A program made the position numbers and the translations under genes. A DNA stretch of 64,000 nt, from positions 992,001-1,056,000 of the forward strand of contig NZ_CP045542.1 of assembly GCF_009792315.1 (NCBI RefSeq), read 5' to 3'. Source of the DNA: Mycoplasma sp. NEAQ87857. Lineage in GTDB: Bacteria; Bacillota_I; Bacilli_A; Mycoplasmatales; Metamycoplasmataceae. How positions within the stretch are numbered: position 1 is the first letter of the stretch; each line of letters starts with the position of its first letter. The notes under the pieces were generated by a model. That model did not search any database. It saw only the letters and a list, made by a program, of their open reading frames with translations, and had not been told where the DNA came from. Positions 56,131 through 64,000 of the stretch are shown here, one piece after another.

Positions 56131-56820
56131 ATGTCAAGTCAAAATTGTGCTCACTGTAATGCACCCATTACTTCATTAGATGCAACCAAATGTGAATATT
56201 GTGGTAATATCGTTAACTATGATATTCAAAAAGAAAAACAAAAGAAAGAGAGAAAATCTCCAAAAGCAGAAGTTGTTAAAATAATTAATCACTACTACCA
56301 AGCACCAGAACAAACAGAAGAAATTCCTCCAATTTCATATTTCTTAAAAGAAATTGAAGCAAACACTATTTGATTTAGAGTTTGAAAAATGTTTGTTTAT
56401 ATGATTCTATTTGCTATTTCAGCAACAGTTTCTATAGTTTTATGACAAATAAAATCAGTTGGATATTATGCTTTAATCCCTTGATTTATTGCTATATTTA
56501 CAGGTTGATTCTTTTTAGGAAACTTAAGAAAAACAAGAAGATTATTCATTGGTGGTACAGACATTATTAAAGCCTTAGGTTTAAAACATAGTTGTAGATT
56601 AGGAACATTCCCTGCTTTTTGAGGAATGTTCATTACTGGATTTTTCTACTATATCACTTTAAGTTCCACAATACTTATTGGTACAGGTCATTTTCCACAA
56701 CCTATAGCTTGACCTATAGTTTGTTTAGCAATAACATTAACTTTAATGGTAGTATTTTTCATCCTTCAAAGAATCACATATAAAAGATTAGAAAAATTTA
56801 TTAATCAATACAGAGATTAA
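56131..56820 (+). CDS. Zinc-ribbon membrane protein (YdjG-like, 229 aa)
   Basis: The N-terminus is a compact zinc ribbon with Cys pairs CAHC and CEYC (residues 6-24), followed by a charged linker (DIQKEKQKKERKSPK) and four hydrophobic segments between residues about 90 and 215 (MILFAISATVSIVLW, LIPWFIAIFTGWFF, FWGMFITGFFYYITL, LAITLTLMVVFFIL). This ribbon-plus-membrane plan matches YdjG of Bacillus. It starts three bases after the previous stop, so the three genes form one operon, closed by a hairpin at 56824. Eleven or more Trp are TGA-coded, which hides most of the frame under the standard code. Confidence 0.85.
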
Positions 56821-56823
56821 TTT

Positions 56824-56853
56824 AAAAATACTAGATATCTATCTAGTATTTTA
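56824..56853 (+). terminator. Terminator of the SPFH operon
   Basis: AAAATACTAGAT and ATCTAGTATTTT around ATCT, four bases after the last stop. The stem is almost identical to that of the terminator at 50880-50910. Confidence 0.85.
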
Positions 56854-56873
56854 TTTCTTACTTTATATTTAAA

Positions 56874-56902
56874 ATAAAACTTCATCAGATGATGAAGTTT
56901 TT
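56874..56902 (-). terminator. Terminator of the phosphodiesterase operon
   Basis: AAAACTTCATC and GATGAAGTTTT around AGAT, just after the stop at 56907-56909. The A run on the plus strand gives the U tract. Confidence 0.85.
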
Positions 56903-56906
56903 AATT

Positions 56907-57635
56907 TTATTTTTCTTTATATTTGTAGTTACTTATTTGTCCATAAACTAAAGGATTTTCTAAATATTTTTTATAGTGTTTTTCACTTTTTAGTGTTCAT
57001 AATAAATATGGAATATTAAATTTGTCATACTCTTGAGCATGTTCATCATAAATATCAATTCAAGGATTTAAGAATGAACAGATTTCTAAAATTCTTAATG
57101 GATCAATTTCTTTAAATGCTGTATGTTTCCATCATAAAAATCCTAATTTATATGATGGATCTAATTGATGCATTCTTTCAAGAGAATTAAAGTTAAATGA
57201 TGAGAAAACGATTTTATCTTTTTTCTCATAGTATTTAAAACTAATTAAATTATGAATGTGTCTTTCAATATCTGGATATTCATAAACATCAGTTTTAATT
57301 TCAATGTTAATAATTTTAAATTTATCTATATATTTATCTAAAAAATCTTCTAAAGTGAGTAATTTTTGACAAGGAGTAGTAACTTTAAAATTTGAAGCAT
57401 AATTTAAAGTTCTTAAAGTTTTAAGTGATGAACTTTTAATCACGTGATTGTGATTAGCTGTACGTTTAGTATCTTCATCATGGATAATAACTAAGTTATT
57501 ATCCTTAGTTAAATGTACATCTAATTCAACTCCATCAAACCCAAAAATATGAGCTAAATTAAAAGCTAAATCTGTATTTTCTGGAGCTATAGAACTATAA
57601 CCTCTGTGGCCTAAAAGTAATTGTTTTTTAATCAT
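56907..57635 (-). CDS. glpQ: Glycerophosphodiester phosphodiesterase
   Basis: Splits glycerophosphodiesters into an alcohol and glycerol 3-phosphate, which mycoplasmas can oxidise with release of hydrogen peroxide. 242 aa, with all family marks: His10-Arg11 in LGHRGYSS, Glu19 in PENT, Glu37 and Asp39 in VELDVHLT, and His52 in VIIHDEDT; IEIKTD follows. No signal peptide is seen, so it is probably cytoplasmic. Its ATG overlaps the stop of the MFS transporter by eight bases, which suggests that the transporter supplies its substrate (inference). TGA Trp codons cluster in the last third. Confidence 0.93.
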
Positions 57636-59145
57636 TTTCTAACTTTCTTCAACGGTGGAATGTTAAATTATATCTACTATTAAATCTTGCATTTGAAATA
57701 TATACTGCTAATCCTGCAAGTAGTCCTATTATTGCTATAACAGCACCTATAGCAATAATAATTTGATAAGCAGTAGGATCAGTATAAGTAAAAGTAGGGC
57801 CTGCAGAACTTGCAGTATAGTTAAAGTATTGACCATGACCTGCAAGTGCATTTGGAATTTCTCTTTTGAATGATGAAACTATTGGTGTTGAGATTTGGAA
57901 CATTCAGGCATCAGAACTAAACCCAACAAATGATAAGATAGCTGTAATGGTTCCATATGTTTTTTTAGGAATCTTAATTTCTCCTTGTTGTGCATATCTT
58001 AAAGTTACCATTATTCATGAACAAGAAACTATCATAAAGAACAAGACATTCATCACAATGAATAATATTCACATAACTGGTGTTGAGTAAGTGATATATG
58101 ATCCATTAAATCCAGGTATAAACATAAATGTTAATACTAAAATAACTCCAACTCCAGTAGTCATAACTAATAAAAGAACAAAGGATCTAAATCCATCAGA
58201 TAATTTAGCTAATACACTAGACATAGCCATTCTTAGACCATAAATCCTTAAAGCAGCTAAAATTGTAAATGTTAATGCCGGAATAGATAATGAAGCTCCT
58301 AAGGTATTAACCATTAATTGGTTTAAGTAGTAGGTAAATGTTGATTGGAACATATACATTCCAAGCAATAACACACTTAAAGCTCATACTTTTCAATCTG
58401 AAATAACTTTTACAATAGTTTTTCACTCTAAGCTTGATTTATCTTGCGATTCTTTTTCTTTAACCAAGAAAATCAAACCAAGAAGTAATATTAATAAAAA
58501 TCCTGAAAAGGCAAAGATATAACCAGCAAAAATAGCAGAAGTTTTAGCATTAACTGCTTTAATTGCTTCTGTATTAGTGTTATCTACACCTGCTTCAACA
58601 CCTTGAATAATAGAAAGAACAATTACTCCACCAATACCAGTGAAAATAACTCCCATTAAACCATTAAATCCACCTTGTAAGCTATAAGCTAAAGCTTGAT
58701 CTTTTCCTTTAGCTTGTTGAGACACAAGTTTTCATAATGGAGTTCAGAAAAATGGAGTAGTACTTACTCCTCAAAGAGCATAAATAGCATAATATTGATA
58801 ATTTAAAAGTGGTGTTTTTTCAATTGATCCACCATATAAAATTAATAAAGCAAATCAAACAGCTCCCACTATTGTAAGTGAAACACCGATTATCAATAAT
58901 TTCTTAACTGAGAATTTGTCAGCTAATCAACCTCCAGGAAGTTGAGTTATTAAAGTAACTCAACCAACTATGGCTGCCATTTGGGTAAATGTAGCTTCAT
59001 CTACGTGTAATTTGGTATAAGTATTCGGAATAAAATTTCTAATGTAATATGGTAATGCTATAACAAAAACATCTAAACCTGCAAGAATAATCAAAATGAT
59101 TATTTTCTTTCAACCCATTTCCTTCATTCTAGAGATTAAACCCAT
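57628..59145 (-). CDS. Major facilitator superfamily transporter (505 aa)
   Basis: Twelve-helix secondary transporter. The first half shows helix pairs such as IIILIILAGLDVFVIALP and the loop-2/3 motif WLADKFSVKKLLI, corresponding to the MFS G-x3-D-R-x-G-R-(R/K) motif. The second half is symmetrical, and a long extracellular loop near residues 430-460 is Tyr/Ser-rich. Substrate cannot be read directly; coupling to the phosphodiesterase gene by overlapping codons favours a glycerophosphodiester or a related phosphate ester. The ATG overlaps the stop of the TM2 gene (TAATG). At least ten TGA Trp codons are used. Confidence 0.88.
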
Positions 59146-59603
59146 TATAAAACACACTTAAAGTTTTTATCTCTTGGACCTTTGATCGCATGATAAATAT
59201 CAACAAAATAATAACTTAGTCCAATGGTAATAAAAATTGGTGGAAAGATTGAAATTAAAATAGTCATTTGGGTGATTGTATCTTTTAGTGCTTCGTTGTT
59301 CATATTAGCATTTTTATAACTAACAAAATAGTAAATCCATAAACCAACTAAAATGTTAATTACACATAAAAACATTAGTTTTGTTACTCCTGAAATCTTT
59401 TTACCTAAATAAAATCTGTCTATTCCAAAAAATCCAAGAAAAATTGAATAGTAAATTACTTTTTGCTTTGATAAATTTGGATTAGAATCTTTACATCAGT
59501 AATCAGGGATAACATTTTCTTTAATTATCCCTTTTTCAACTAATTCTTGACCTCTTTTGATGTCATCTTCAATTTGTTTTTTTGTAAGAAAAAATTTTCC
59601 CAT
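59145..59603 (-). CDS. TM2-domain membrane protein (152 aa)
   Basis: Small membrane protein with a TM2 domain: IYYSIFLGFFGIDRFYLGKK, the conserved G-x-x-G-x-(H/D)-R-F-Y-L-G turn between two helices, at residues about 50-80. Two more hydrophobic segments follow (LCVINILVGLWIYYFV and ILISIFPPIFITIGLSYYF). The N-terminal 50 residues are soluble and charged. GGAGGG lies six bases before the ATG. It is first in a coupled three-gene unit with the transporter and phosphodiesterase. The function of TM2 proteins is not known. Confidence 0.87.
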
Positions 59604-59687
59604 ATTTTTCCCTCCATATTTATCATAGCACTTATTTTGATTTATTAAGTAATTGTTTCCATATTTTCACAAATTTTTCATAAATTT

Positions 59688-60482
59688 TTATTTTTCTAGG
59701 AAGTCTAACACCACCTTTACTGCTTCTGCTTTATTTTCATATCATAAATTATGACCACATTTAGGTACTTCAAACACTTGGATATTAGGTTGAACGCTTT
59801 GAAAATATGCTTTAATCTTTAAACGATTAATAATATCATCTCCTACACCGTATATTAAAGCTAAAGGTTTATTAAATTCCTCTATAGCTACTCTAGTTTG
59901 AGCTAGAAAATCATAATCTAACATACTATTACCTAAGTTTCTATAATAAGGTAAATCATCTTTATGTTTAATAAATCATTCTTTAGTATTTTGATTAATT
60001 TGTTTATTAAATAACATCTTTAAAGGATGATAATATGATCTTTTAACAAAAGCTAATTTAGCTAATAATGTTTTAGCTTCAAAAGCATATTTTAATTGCT
60101 TTTGTATTTCCATTGATGTTTCATTCAACGGAGCAATTAATATCATCTTCTTGATTAAAGGTTCTATTTTAGCACTTAACACCATTGCTATAGCTCCACC
60201 CATAGAATGACCAATTAAATAAATATTATTAAGCTTTAATGATAGTATATATTGATATAAAATATCAATATAACTATTAATATTCATTAACTCGGGATTA
60301 CATTGACTATCTCCATGACAAGGTAAATTAATTGAGTAAATGTTATATTCTTTAGATAATTCTGGATAAAAATCATTGAAGTTACTATAATCCGCAGTTA
60401 CTCCATGAACAAAAAAGACATTCTTGTCTTTTTTGTTATCTATTTCTAATGTTTGTAATTCTAAATTCTTATAAATAAACAT
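59688..60482 (-). CDS. Alpha/beta hydrolase (264 aa)
   Basis: Serine hydrolase of the esterase/lipase type, cytoplasmic. Oxyanion motif FVHGVTADY, nucleophile Ser93 in GHSMGGA, acid Asp215 or Asp216 in YGVGDDII, and His244 in PKCGHNLW are all in order and correctly spaced. Size and pattern fit the monoglyceride lipase/PNPase-like esterases found in mycoplasmas, often near lipid genes, so a lysophospholipid or ester substrate is possible but not shown. AGAGG lies four bases before the ATG. It is separated from the TM2 gene by 84 bases with no clear terminator. Confidence 0.9.
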
Positions 60483-60504
60483 AAGGCCTCTTTCTTTTTT
60501 TATG

Positions 60505-60510
60505 CTATAA
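60505..60510 (+). promoter_or_regulatory. Extended -10 promoter of tRNA-Thr
   Basis: TATGCTATAAT: a TATAAT hexamer preceded by TG at the extended position, 12 bases before the tRNA. It also lies opposite the start of the divergent hydrolase gene. Confidence 0.7.
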
Positions 60511-60522
60511 TATTAGAGAAAA

Positions 60523-60599
60523 CGCCGTCATAGCTCAGTCGGCAGAGCACATCCATGGTAAGGATGGGGTCGCTGGTTCAAGTCCAGTTGTCGGCACCA
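60523..60599 (+). tRNA. tRNA-Thr (anticodon GGT)
   Basis: Cloverleaf drawn by eye: acceptor GCCGTCA / TGTCGGC, D arm AGCTCAGTCGGCAGAGC, anticodon stem CATCC / GGATG with loop ATGGTAA (anticodon GGT, reads ACU and ACC), T arm GCTGG-TTCAAGT-CCAGT, discriminator A and encoded CCA. The acceptor stem holds a U-U mismatch at pair 5-68. A terminator hairpin follows. Confidence 0.93.
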
Positions 60600-60617
60600 T
60601 TTCATTTTTGACCAATT

Positions 60618-60639
60618 AAGACCTTATTAGGTCTTTTTT
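60618..60639 (+). terminator. Terminator of tRNA-Thr
   Basis: AAGACCT and AGGTCTT with a four-base loop, followed by a T run, 19 bases after the CCA end. Confidence 0.85.
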
Positions 60640-60677
60640 ATTTACCCTTACCTACTATTATTATAATATTTTAAATA

Positions 60678-60702
60678 GAAAAAGCAGACCATTTGGTCTG
60701 CT
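60678..60702 (-). terminator. Minus-strand terminator with no gene before it
   Basis: AGCAGACC and GGTCTGCT around ATTT. The A run lies on the left (plus strand), so the U tract belongs to transcripts coming from the right on the minus strand, where no minus-strand gene exists before 62089. Confidence 0.65.
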
Positions 60703-61220
60703 ATGATTATTAAGACATATTATTAAAAAACCGATTTATCAAATTATATTTAAAAGAAAGGTCGAAAATATAAATTAAATAACACAAAAGAAAACTTTAA
60801 TGTAAATATAACTTTGGAGTATAAAAAACTATAAAAACTATCTAATTAAAATGATTAAATTTTAAGTATCAAAAACAAAAGAGGTACATAAAATTATTTA
60901 AATTAGTGATAAATCGGAAAGGGAATTTTAAAAATAAAAACAATAAAAACTTTAATTACAAATAAAACACTTTTATTAAATGTGAAATATAATGAGTGCC
61001 ACCATAACTCTACGATGGCCATATTATTATAATTAAATATAAGTACTTTGTTTTAAAAATTGAATGTAATATACACCTTTTTAACAAGATTTTTGACCAT
61101 ACATATTAAAAAATGTCTGTTTAAATTAAGTTGTTTTCAAATTTTTAATTTTAGGCTTAATCTATTTAGTAATTAATTCTTTAAATCTAATATTGATTAA
61201 AGCTATTTAATTAATATTAG
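60703..61220. other. Gene-free region, possibly with an unrecognised RNA
   Basis: More than 500 bases with no supported open frame. Composition is almost all A and T except a patch at 60994-61020 (GAGTGCCACCATAACTC, then TACGATGGCC). On the minus strand a TATAAT lies just right of the patch (about 61027-61032) and a terminator at 60678-60702 lies downstream, so a transcript of about 330 bases is conceivable. I do not recognise RNase P RNA, tmRNA or SRP RNA. Confidence 0.35.
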
Positions 61221-61272
61221 ATGCATACATTTATTAGTTTATAACTAATAAAAAGTTATATAATGTATGCAT
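61221..61272 (+). promoter_or_regulatory. Nested palindromes over a leaderless promoter
   Basis: Outer arms ATGCATACAT (61221-61230) and ATGTATGCAT (61263-61272) are perfect, as are inner arms TTATTAGTT (61231-61239) and AACTAATAA (61243-61251). The -10 box TATAAT is at 61259-61264 and the gene starts at 61271, so the transcript should begin at or next to the ATG. The right outer arm covers the end of the -10 box and the first two bases of the start codon. Confidence 0.65.
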
Positions 61273-62020
61273 GTTAGAAAATTTTACAAATAAACAAACT
61301 GATGAATTTGTTGTTGTAAAAGATAAAAACAGAACAATGTTTTATGGATTAACATTAACATTCTTTTCTATTGCAGTATTGTTAATGTTTGGTTTATCTT
61401 TTGCAACATTATATATTCTTAGATCACAATTCTTTGTTGAATTATTTTTAAGTAATAAAGGTCTTTATTTAACTATAGGCTGAGCTGTATTACTTATTGC
61501 AACTATATTTATTATATGATTTTTAAATAGAATGAAGCTAGTTGGGTTAATTATTTCCTTCCCAATTGTCTTAATTACATTATCTTCTGGTATTGGTATT
61601 TTATTAAATCAATACCAATACTTAAACCCAAATACTGATGTAGTTAAGTTATTAGGAATAATGTTAATCCCTGCAGCTATTATGTTAGTAGCAGGTATTC
61701 TTGGAACATTTAATTTAGTAGATATGAGAGCTATTTCAATTGTTTCTATTTTATTATTTGTTGCATTTATTATTGCGTTTATTGTTTCATTCTTTGTAGA
61801 TCGTGCAAACTGATGAATTGCAGTAATAGGAGTTGCATTATTAAGTATTACATCTATTATTAATTGATACATAATTAGAAAAGAAGCTGATTTAGCTACT
61901 TATAATACACCTAAAGAAGTTGTTACTAAAGCATTATATTTTGGTATTAATACTTTTATATTATATGCACAACTACTATGATATATATTAGAAATGTTCA
62001 TCGGCACTAGTAGAGAATAA
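61271..62020 (+). CDS. Bax inhibitor-1 (BI-1/YccA) family membrane protein (249 aa)
   Basis: Seven-helix membrane protein. Hydrophobic segments run from FFSIAVLLMFGLSFATLYIL to the last helix. The C-terminal segment ALYFGINTFILYAQLLWYIL corresponds to the conserved end of BI-1 proteins (A-LYLDFIN-LFL-LL). Members form pH-sensitive calcium leak channels or interact with the membrane protease FtsH in other bacteria; the role here is unknown. The N-terminus is hydrophilic (NKQTDEFVVVKDKN). No ribosome binding site can exist if transcription starts just after the -10 box; initiation would be leaderless at the ATG at 61271. Several Trp are TGA-coded. Confidence 0.75.
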
Positions 62021-62051
62021 AAAAACTAGAGTTTAATAACTCTAGTTTTTA
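62019..62051. terminator. Bidirectional terminator between the BI-1 gene and the surface-protein gene
   Basis: AAAAACTAGAGTT and AACTCTAGTTTTT around TAAT, between convergent genes. Confidence 0.88.
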
Positions 62052-62088
62052 TTTTATATTTAGGGCGTATTATATTATTTGTGAAATT

Positions 62089-64000
62089 CTAGCTTGATAC
62101 ACTTGAACTACTACTTGCGTCTGCAGCAGGTGCAGCTGCTGGAGTAGGTGCTGATGTGCTAGAAGTAGACATTGTTGAAGTACTTGTTGATGATGGAGAT
62201 GTAGCAGGACTAGTTGCTGCCCCCCCACTTTCTGCTGGAGCGACAACGGCTGCTGGTTGAGCAGTACCTAATTTAGTTTTTACTTCATTAAGTGTAGCTA
62301 ACTCAGCTTCTAATGATTGTAAAGCGGCTTTAAGGTTTTCTAAAGCTGTTTTATTATCTTTTAGAACACCTTCATTTCCTGTTCTATTTCCATCTGTTTC
62401 AATTTTAGTAATTGCTGATTTTGTGTTAGCAATAGATGATTTTTGTGTTTCAATTAATGAATTTACAGCTGTAATTGCAGCTTCATTCATTTTTACTTGA
62501 GCTGTTACAATAGCTGTAGTTGCTGTATCATAATCGTCTTTAGTAGGAGTTTCTGATTTAACTTTAGCACTTTCTAATTCTGTTGCATATGTAGCAGATG
62601 CAGTTTTATTTAATTTTGCATATAAATCTAATAGATTTGCTGAATTTGCATAAGCAAGAGCTGCTTCATATTTAGTTTTAGCATCATATCTAGCTTGTTC
62701 AGCTTGTGCTTCATTGTAAATAGCGTCAAATTGTGCTTCAGTTTTACCATATTGCATTAGGTTATATTCTGTAATAGCATTAGCTTTAGCAATAAGTGGT
62801 GCTTTTCATTCTGCAGGCATTGTTAAAGCATTAATTTTGTTAATTGTTTGTGCTTTTAAGTATTCTAATTGTTCTTGACCATATGAAGCTCTTAAAGCTG
62901 TAACTCTTTCGTATGAATCATTTAATGTTAATTTTAATTCATTAACCATTGGTGATTGAATTTGATTTTTGAATACATCGTTTGGTTCAATGATTCCTTT
63001 TGAAGCTTGATCTTTAATAGCTTTAATCATCGTTTCTGTAGGATTTGTTTCACCAAGAGCCATTAATCCTGCTTTAATTTCATCATCTGATAAAGTAGGT
63101 ACTTTTGTTGTGGTGAATCCAACACCTTTTACAACAGCTACAATTTTTTCAATTGTATTTAATGCTTCAGGTGTTGCGTTATCTCCATTAGGAGCAAACA
63201 CAGCTAATAGAGCTTCGTTTAATTTATCTTTAATTGATGAAACTTGATCAGCAGTTAATCCACTATCTGTTTTATCAATATTTACTAATAATTCTTTTAC
63301 ACTGTTAAATGCTTCAGCAGCTACTGATAACATATAAGCTGGATAAATATTGTCATTTACTAATTGTAATGTTTCAGTAACTTTGTCATTTACTTTTTTA
63401 GCAGCTGTAGTAAATTCATTTTCCATTGTATATGTTTTAGATTTTGTTTGTTCATCATTAATTAATGTTTTAAGTGCATTAACAACTGATGTAACGTTTG
63501 TTGTGCTTAATGGTGGTTGAGCTAATAATTGAACTAAACCATCTGAGAAGTATAATGCACCTGTAGGGTTAGTAAATAATTCATTTGCTTTATTGATTGC
63601 TTCAATTAATGGTTTTGCATTCTTGTTATATGTGTCTTGTTTTGTAGCTTCTTCTACAACTTTATCAACATCTGTTTTAAAGTTTGTATTTGTTAAGAAT
63701 CCTTCAACTGCACGAACTTGAGTAATGAATCCTGCTTTTTCTTCATCTGTTAAATCTGCTAATGCATTAATTTTATCAATAGCTTTATCTTGGTTTGCTC
63801 TAGTTAAGTATGCATTTGCTGTTGATTGTAAAGCATCAAAGTTTGCTTTTGCTTTAGAAATATTAACATCTGCGTATGCAGTTACCATAGCTGTTTCAAA
63901 CGCTTGTGTTTGATCAGCTACTGCAGGCATTGTATCTGCAGGTTTAACAACTTCTGCTTTAACCGCTTCTAAGTTTGCATTGTTTAAGTATGTAGTTAAT
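62089..64000 (-). CDS. GA-module surface protein, 3' part (5' end outside window)
   Basis: At least 636 codons, open to the window edge and ending at TAG. The visible chain is helical with GA-like modules (IDKINALADLTDEEKAGF near 63770; INKINALTMPAEWKAPL near 62830). It then has a coiled helix and a C-terminal tail of about 60 residues made almost only of Ala, Ser, Thr and Pro (TSPATSPSSTSTSTMSTSST). There is no C-terminal membrane anchor, unlike the giant protein at 22354, so anchoring must be N-terminal, by a lipobox or signal outside the window. G+C is clearly higher than in its neighbours. A run of seven G (62220-62226 on the complementary strand) sits near the start of the tail. Adhesin or host-binding function is inferred. 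Confidence 0.85.

Noticed and set aside
60994-61020. Riboswitch or known housekeeping RNA at the G+C patch
   Set aside because: Only four-base stems can be drawn, and no known riboswitch core, RNase P, tmRNA or SRP motif is visible.

Overview
The window is from a wall-less Mollicute (a Mycoplasma in the broad sense). It is extremely AT-rich, and UGA is read as Trp throughout: nusB, sufS, parC, dnaX, tmk, infB-operon genes and every large surface gene stay open only if TGA codes for Trp. The surface lipoproteins, very large GA/FIVAR-type proteins and IS1634-type element fit a hominis-group mycoplasma, but I cannot name the species.

Layout. 1-15857 (minus strand) is an accessory, surface-oriented region. 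It holds three tandem relatives of one protein family with a DGxxR motif resembling DUF262/ParB-fold proteins (one only as its first residues at the window edge), an 844-aa lipoprotein, a 1234-aa membrane-anchored transglutaminase-like protein, a 1281-aa coiled-coil surface protein and a small unknown protein. It is rich in regulatory palindromes and terminator-like hairpins. 16431-21989 (plus) is a compact operon: nusB, an unknown gene, sufS, sufU, dinB, a nadD-yqeK fusion and a pseudouridine synthase. 22354-35856 is one 4500-aa surface protein with GA and FIVAR-like modules and a C-terminal membrane anchor, preceded by an (AT)12 tract. 35919-37793 is an intact IS1634-like element.

37879-42552 (minus) is the conserved rimP-nusA-rnpM(ylxR)-infB operon followed by apt. 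42775-50881 (plus) carries parC, a 36-residue basic protein, and the replication/repair cluster dnaX-ybaB-recR-tmk-holB-rsmI. 50909-54203 (minus) is a two-gene AAA ATPase plus subtilisin-like protease module. Divergent from it, 54568-56820 (plus) is a three-gene set (SPFH protein with zinc ribbons, a four-helix membrane protein, a zinc-ribbon membrane protein) that matches the architecture of Bacillus YdjI-YdjH-YdjG but lacks an adjacent PspA.

56907-60482 (minus) holds a glycerophosphodiesterase, an MFS transporter and a TM2 protein, which are translationally coupled, then an alpha/beta hydrolase. tRNA-Thr(GGT) follows at 60523, then a 570-bp stretch with no recognisable gene, a BI-1 family membrane protein that looks leaderless, and (minus, running off the edge) another GA-module surface protein.

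The least ordinary parts are the DGxxR paralogue array with its 34-bp palindromic promoters, the subtilase/AAA pair with its repeated operator-like decamer, the PspA-less YdjGHI-like set, the transglutaminase-like surface protein, and leader hairpins or operators in front of several genes. Housekeeping calls are firm. Functions for the accessory genes are inferred from motifs read by eye.
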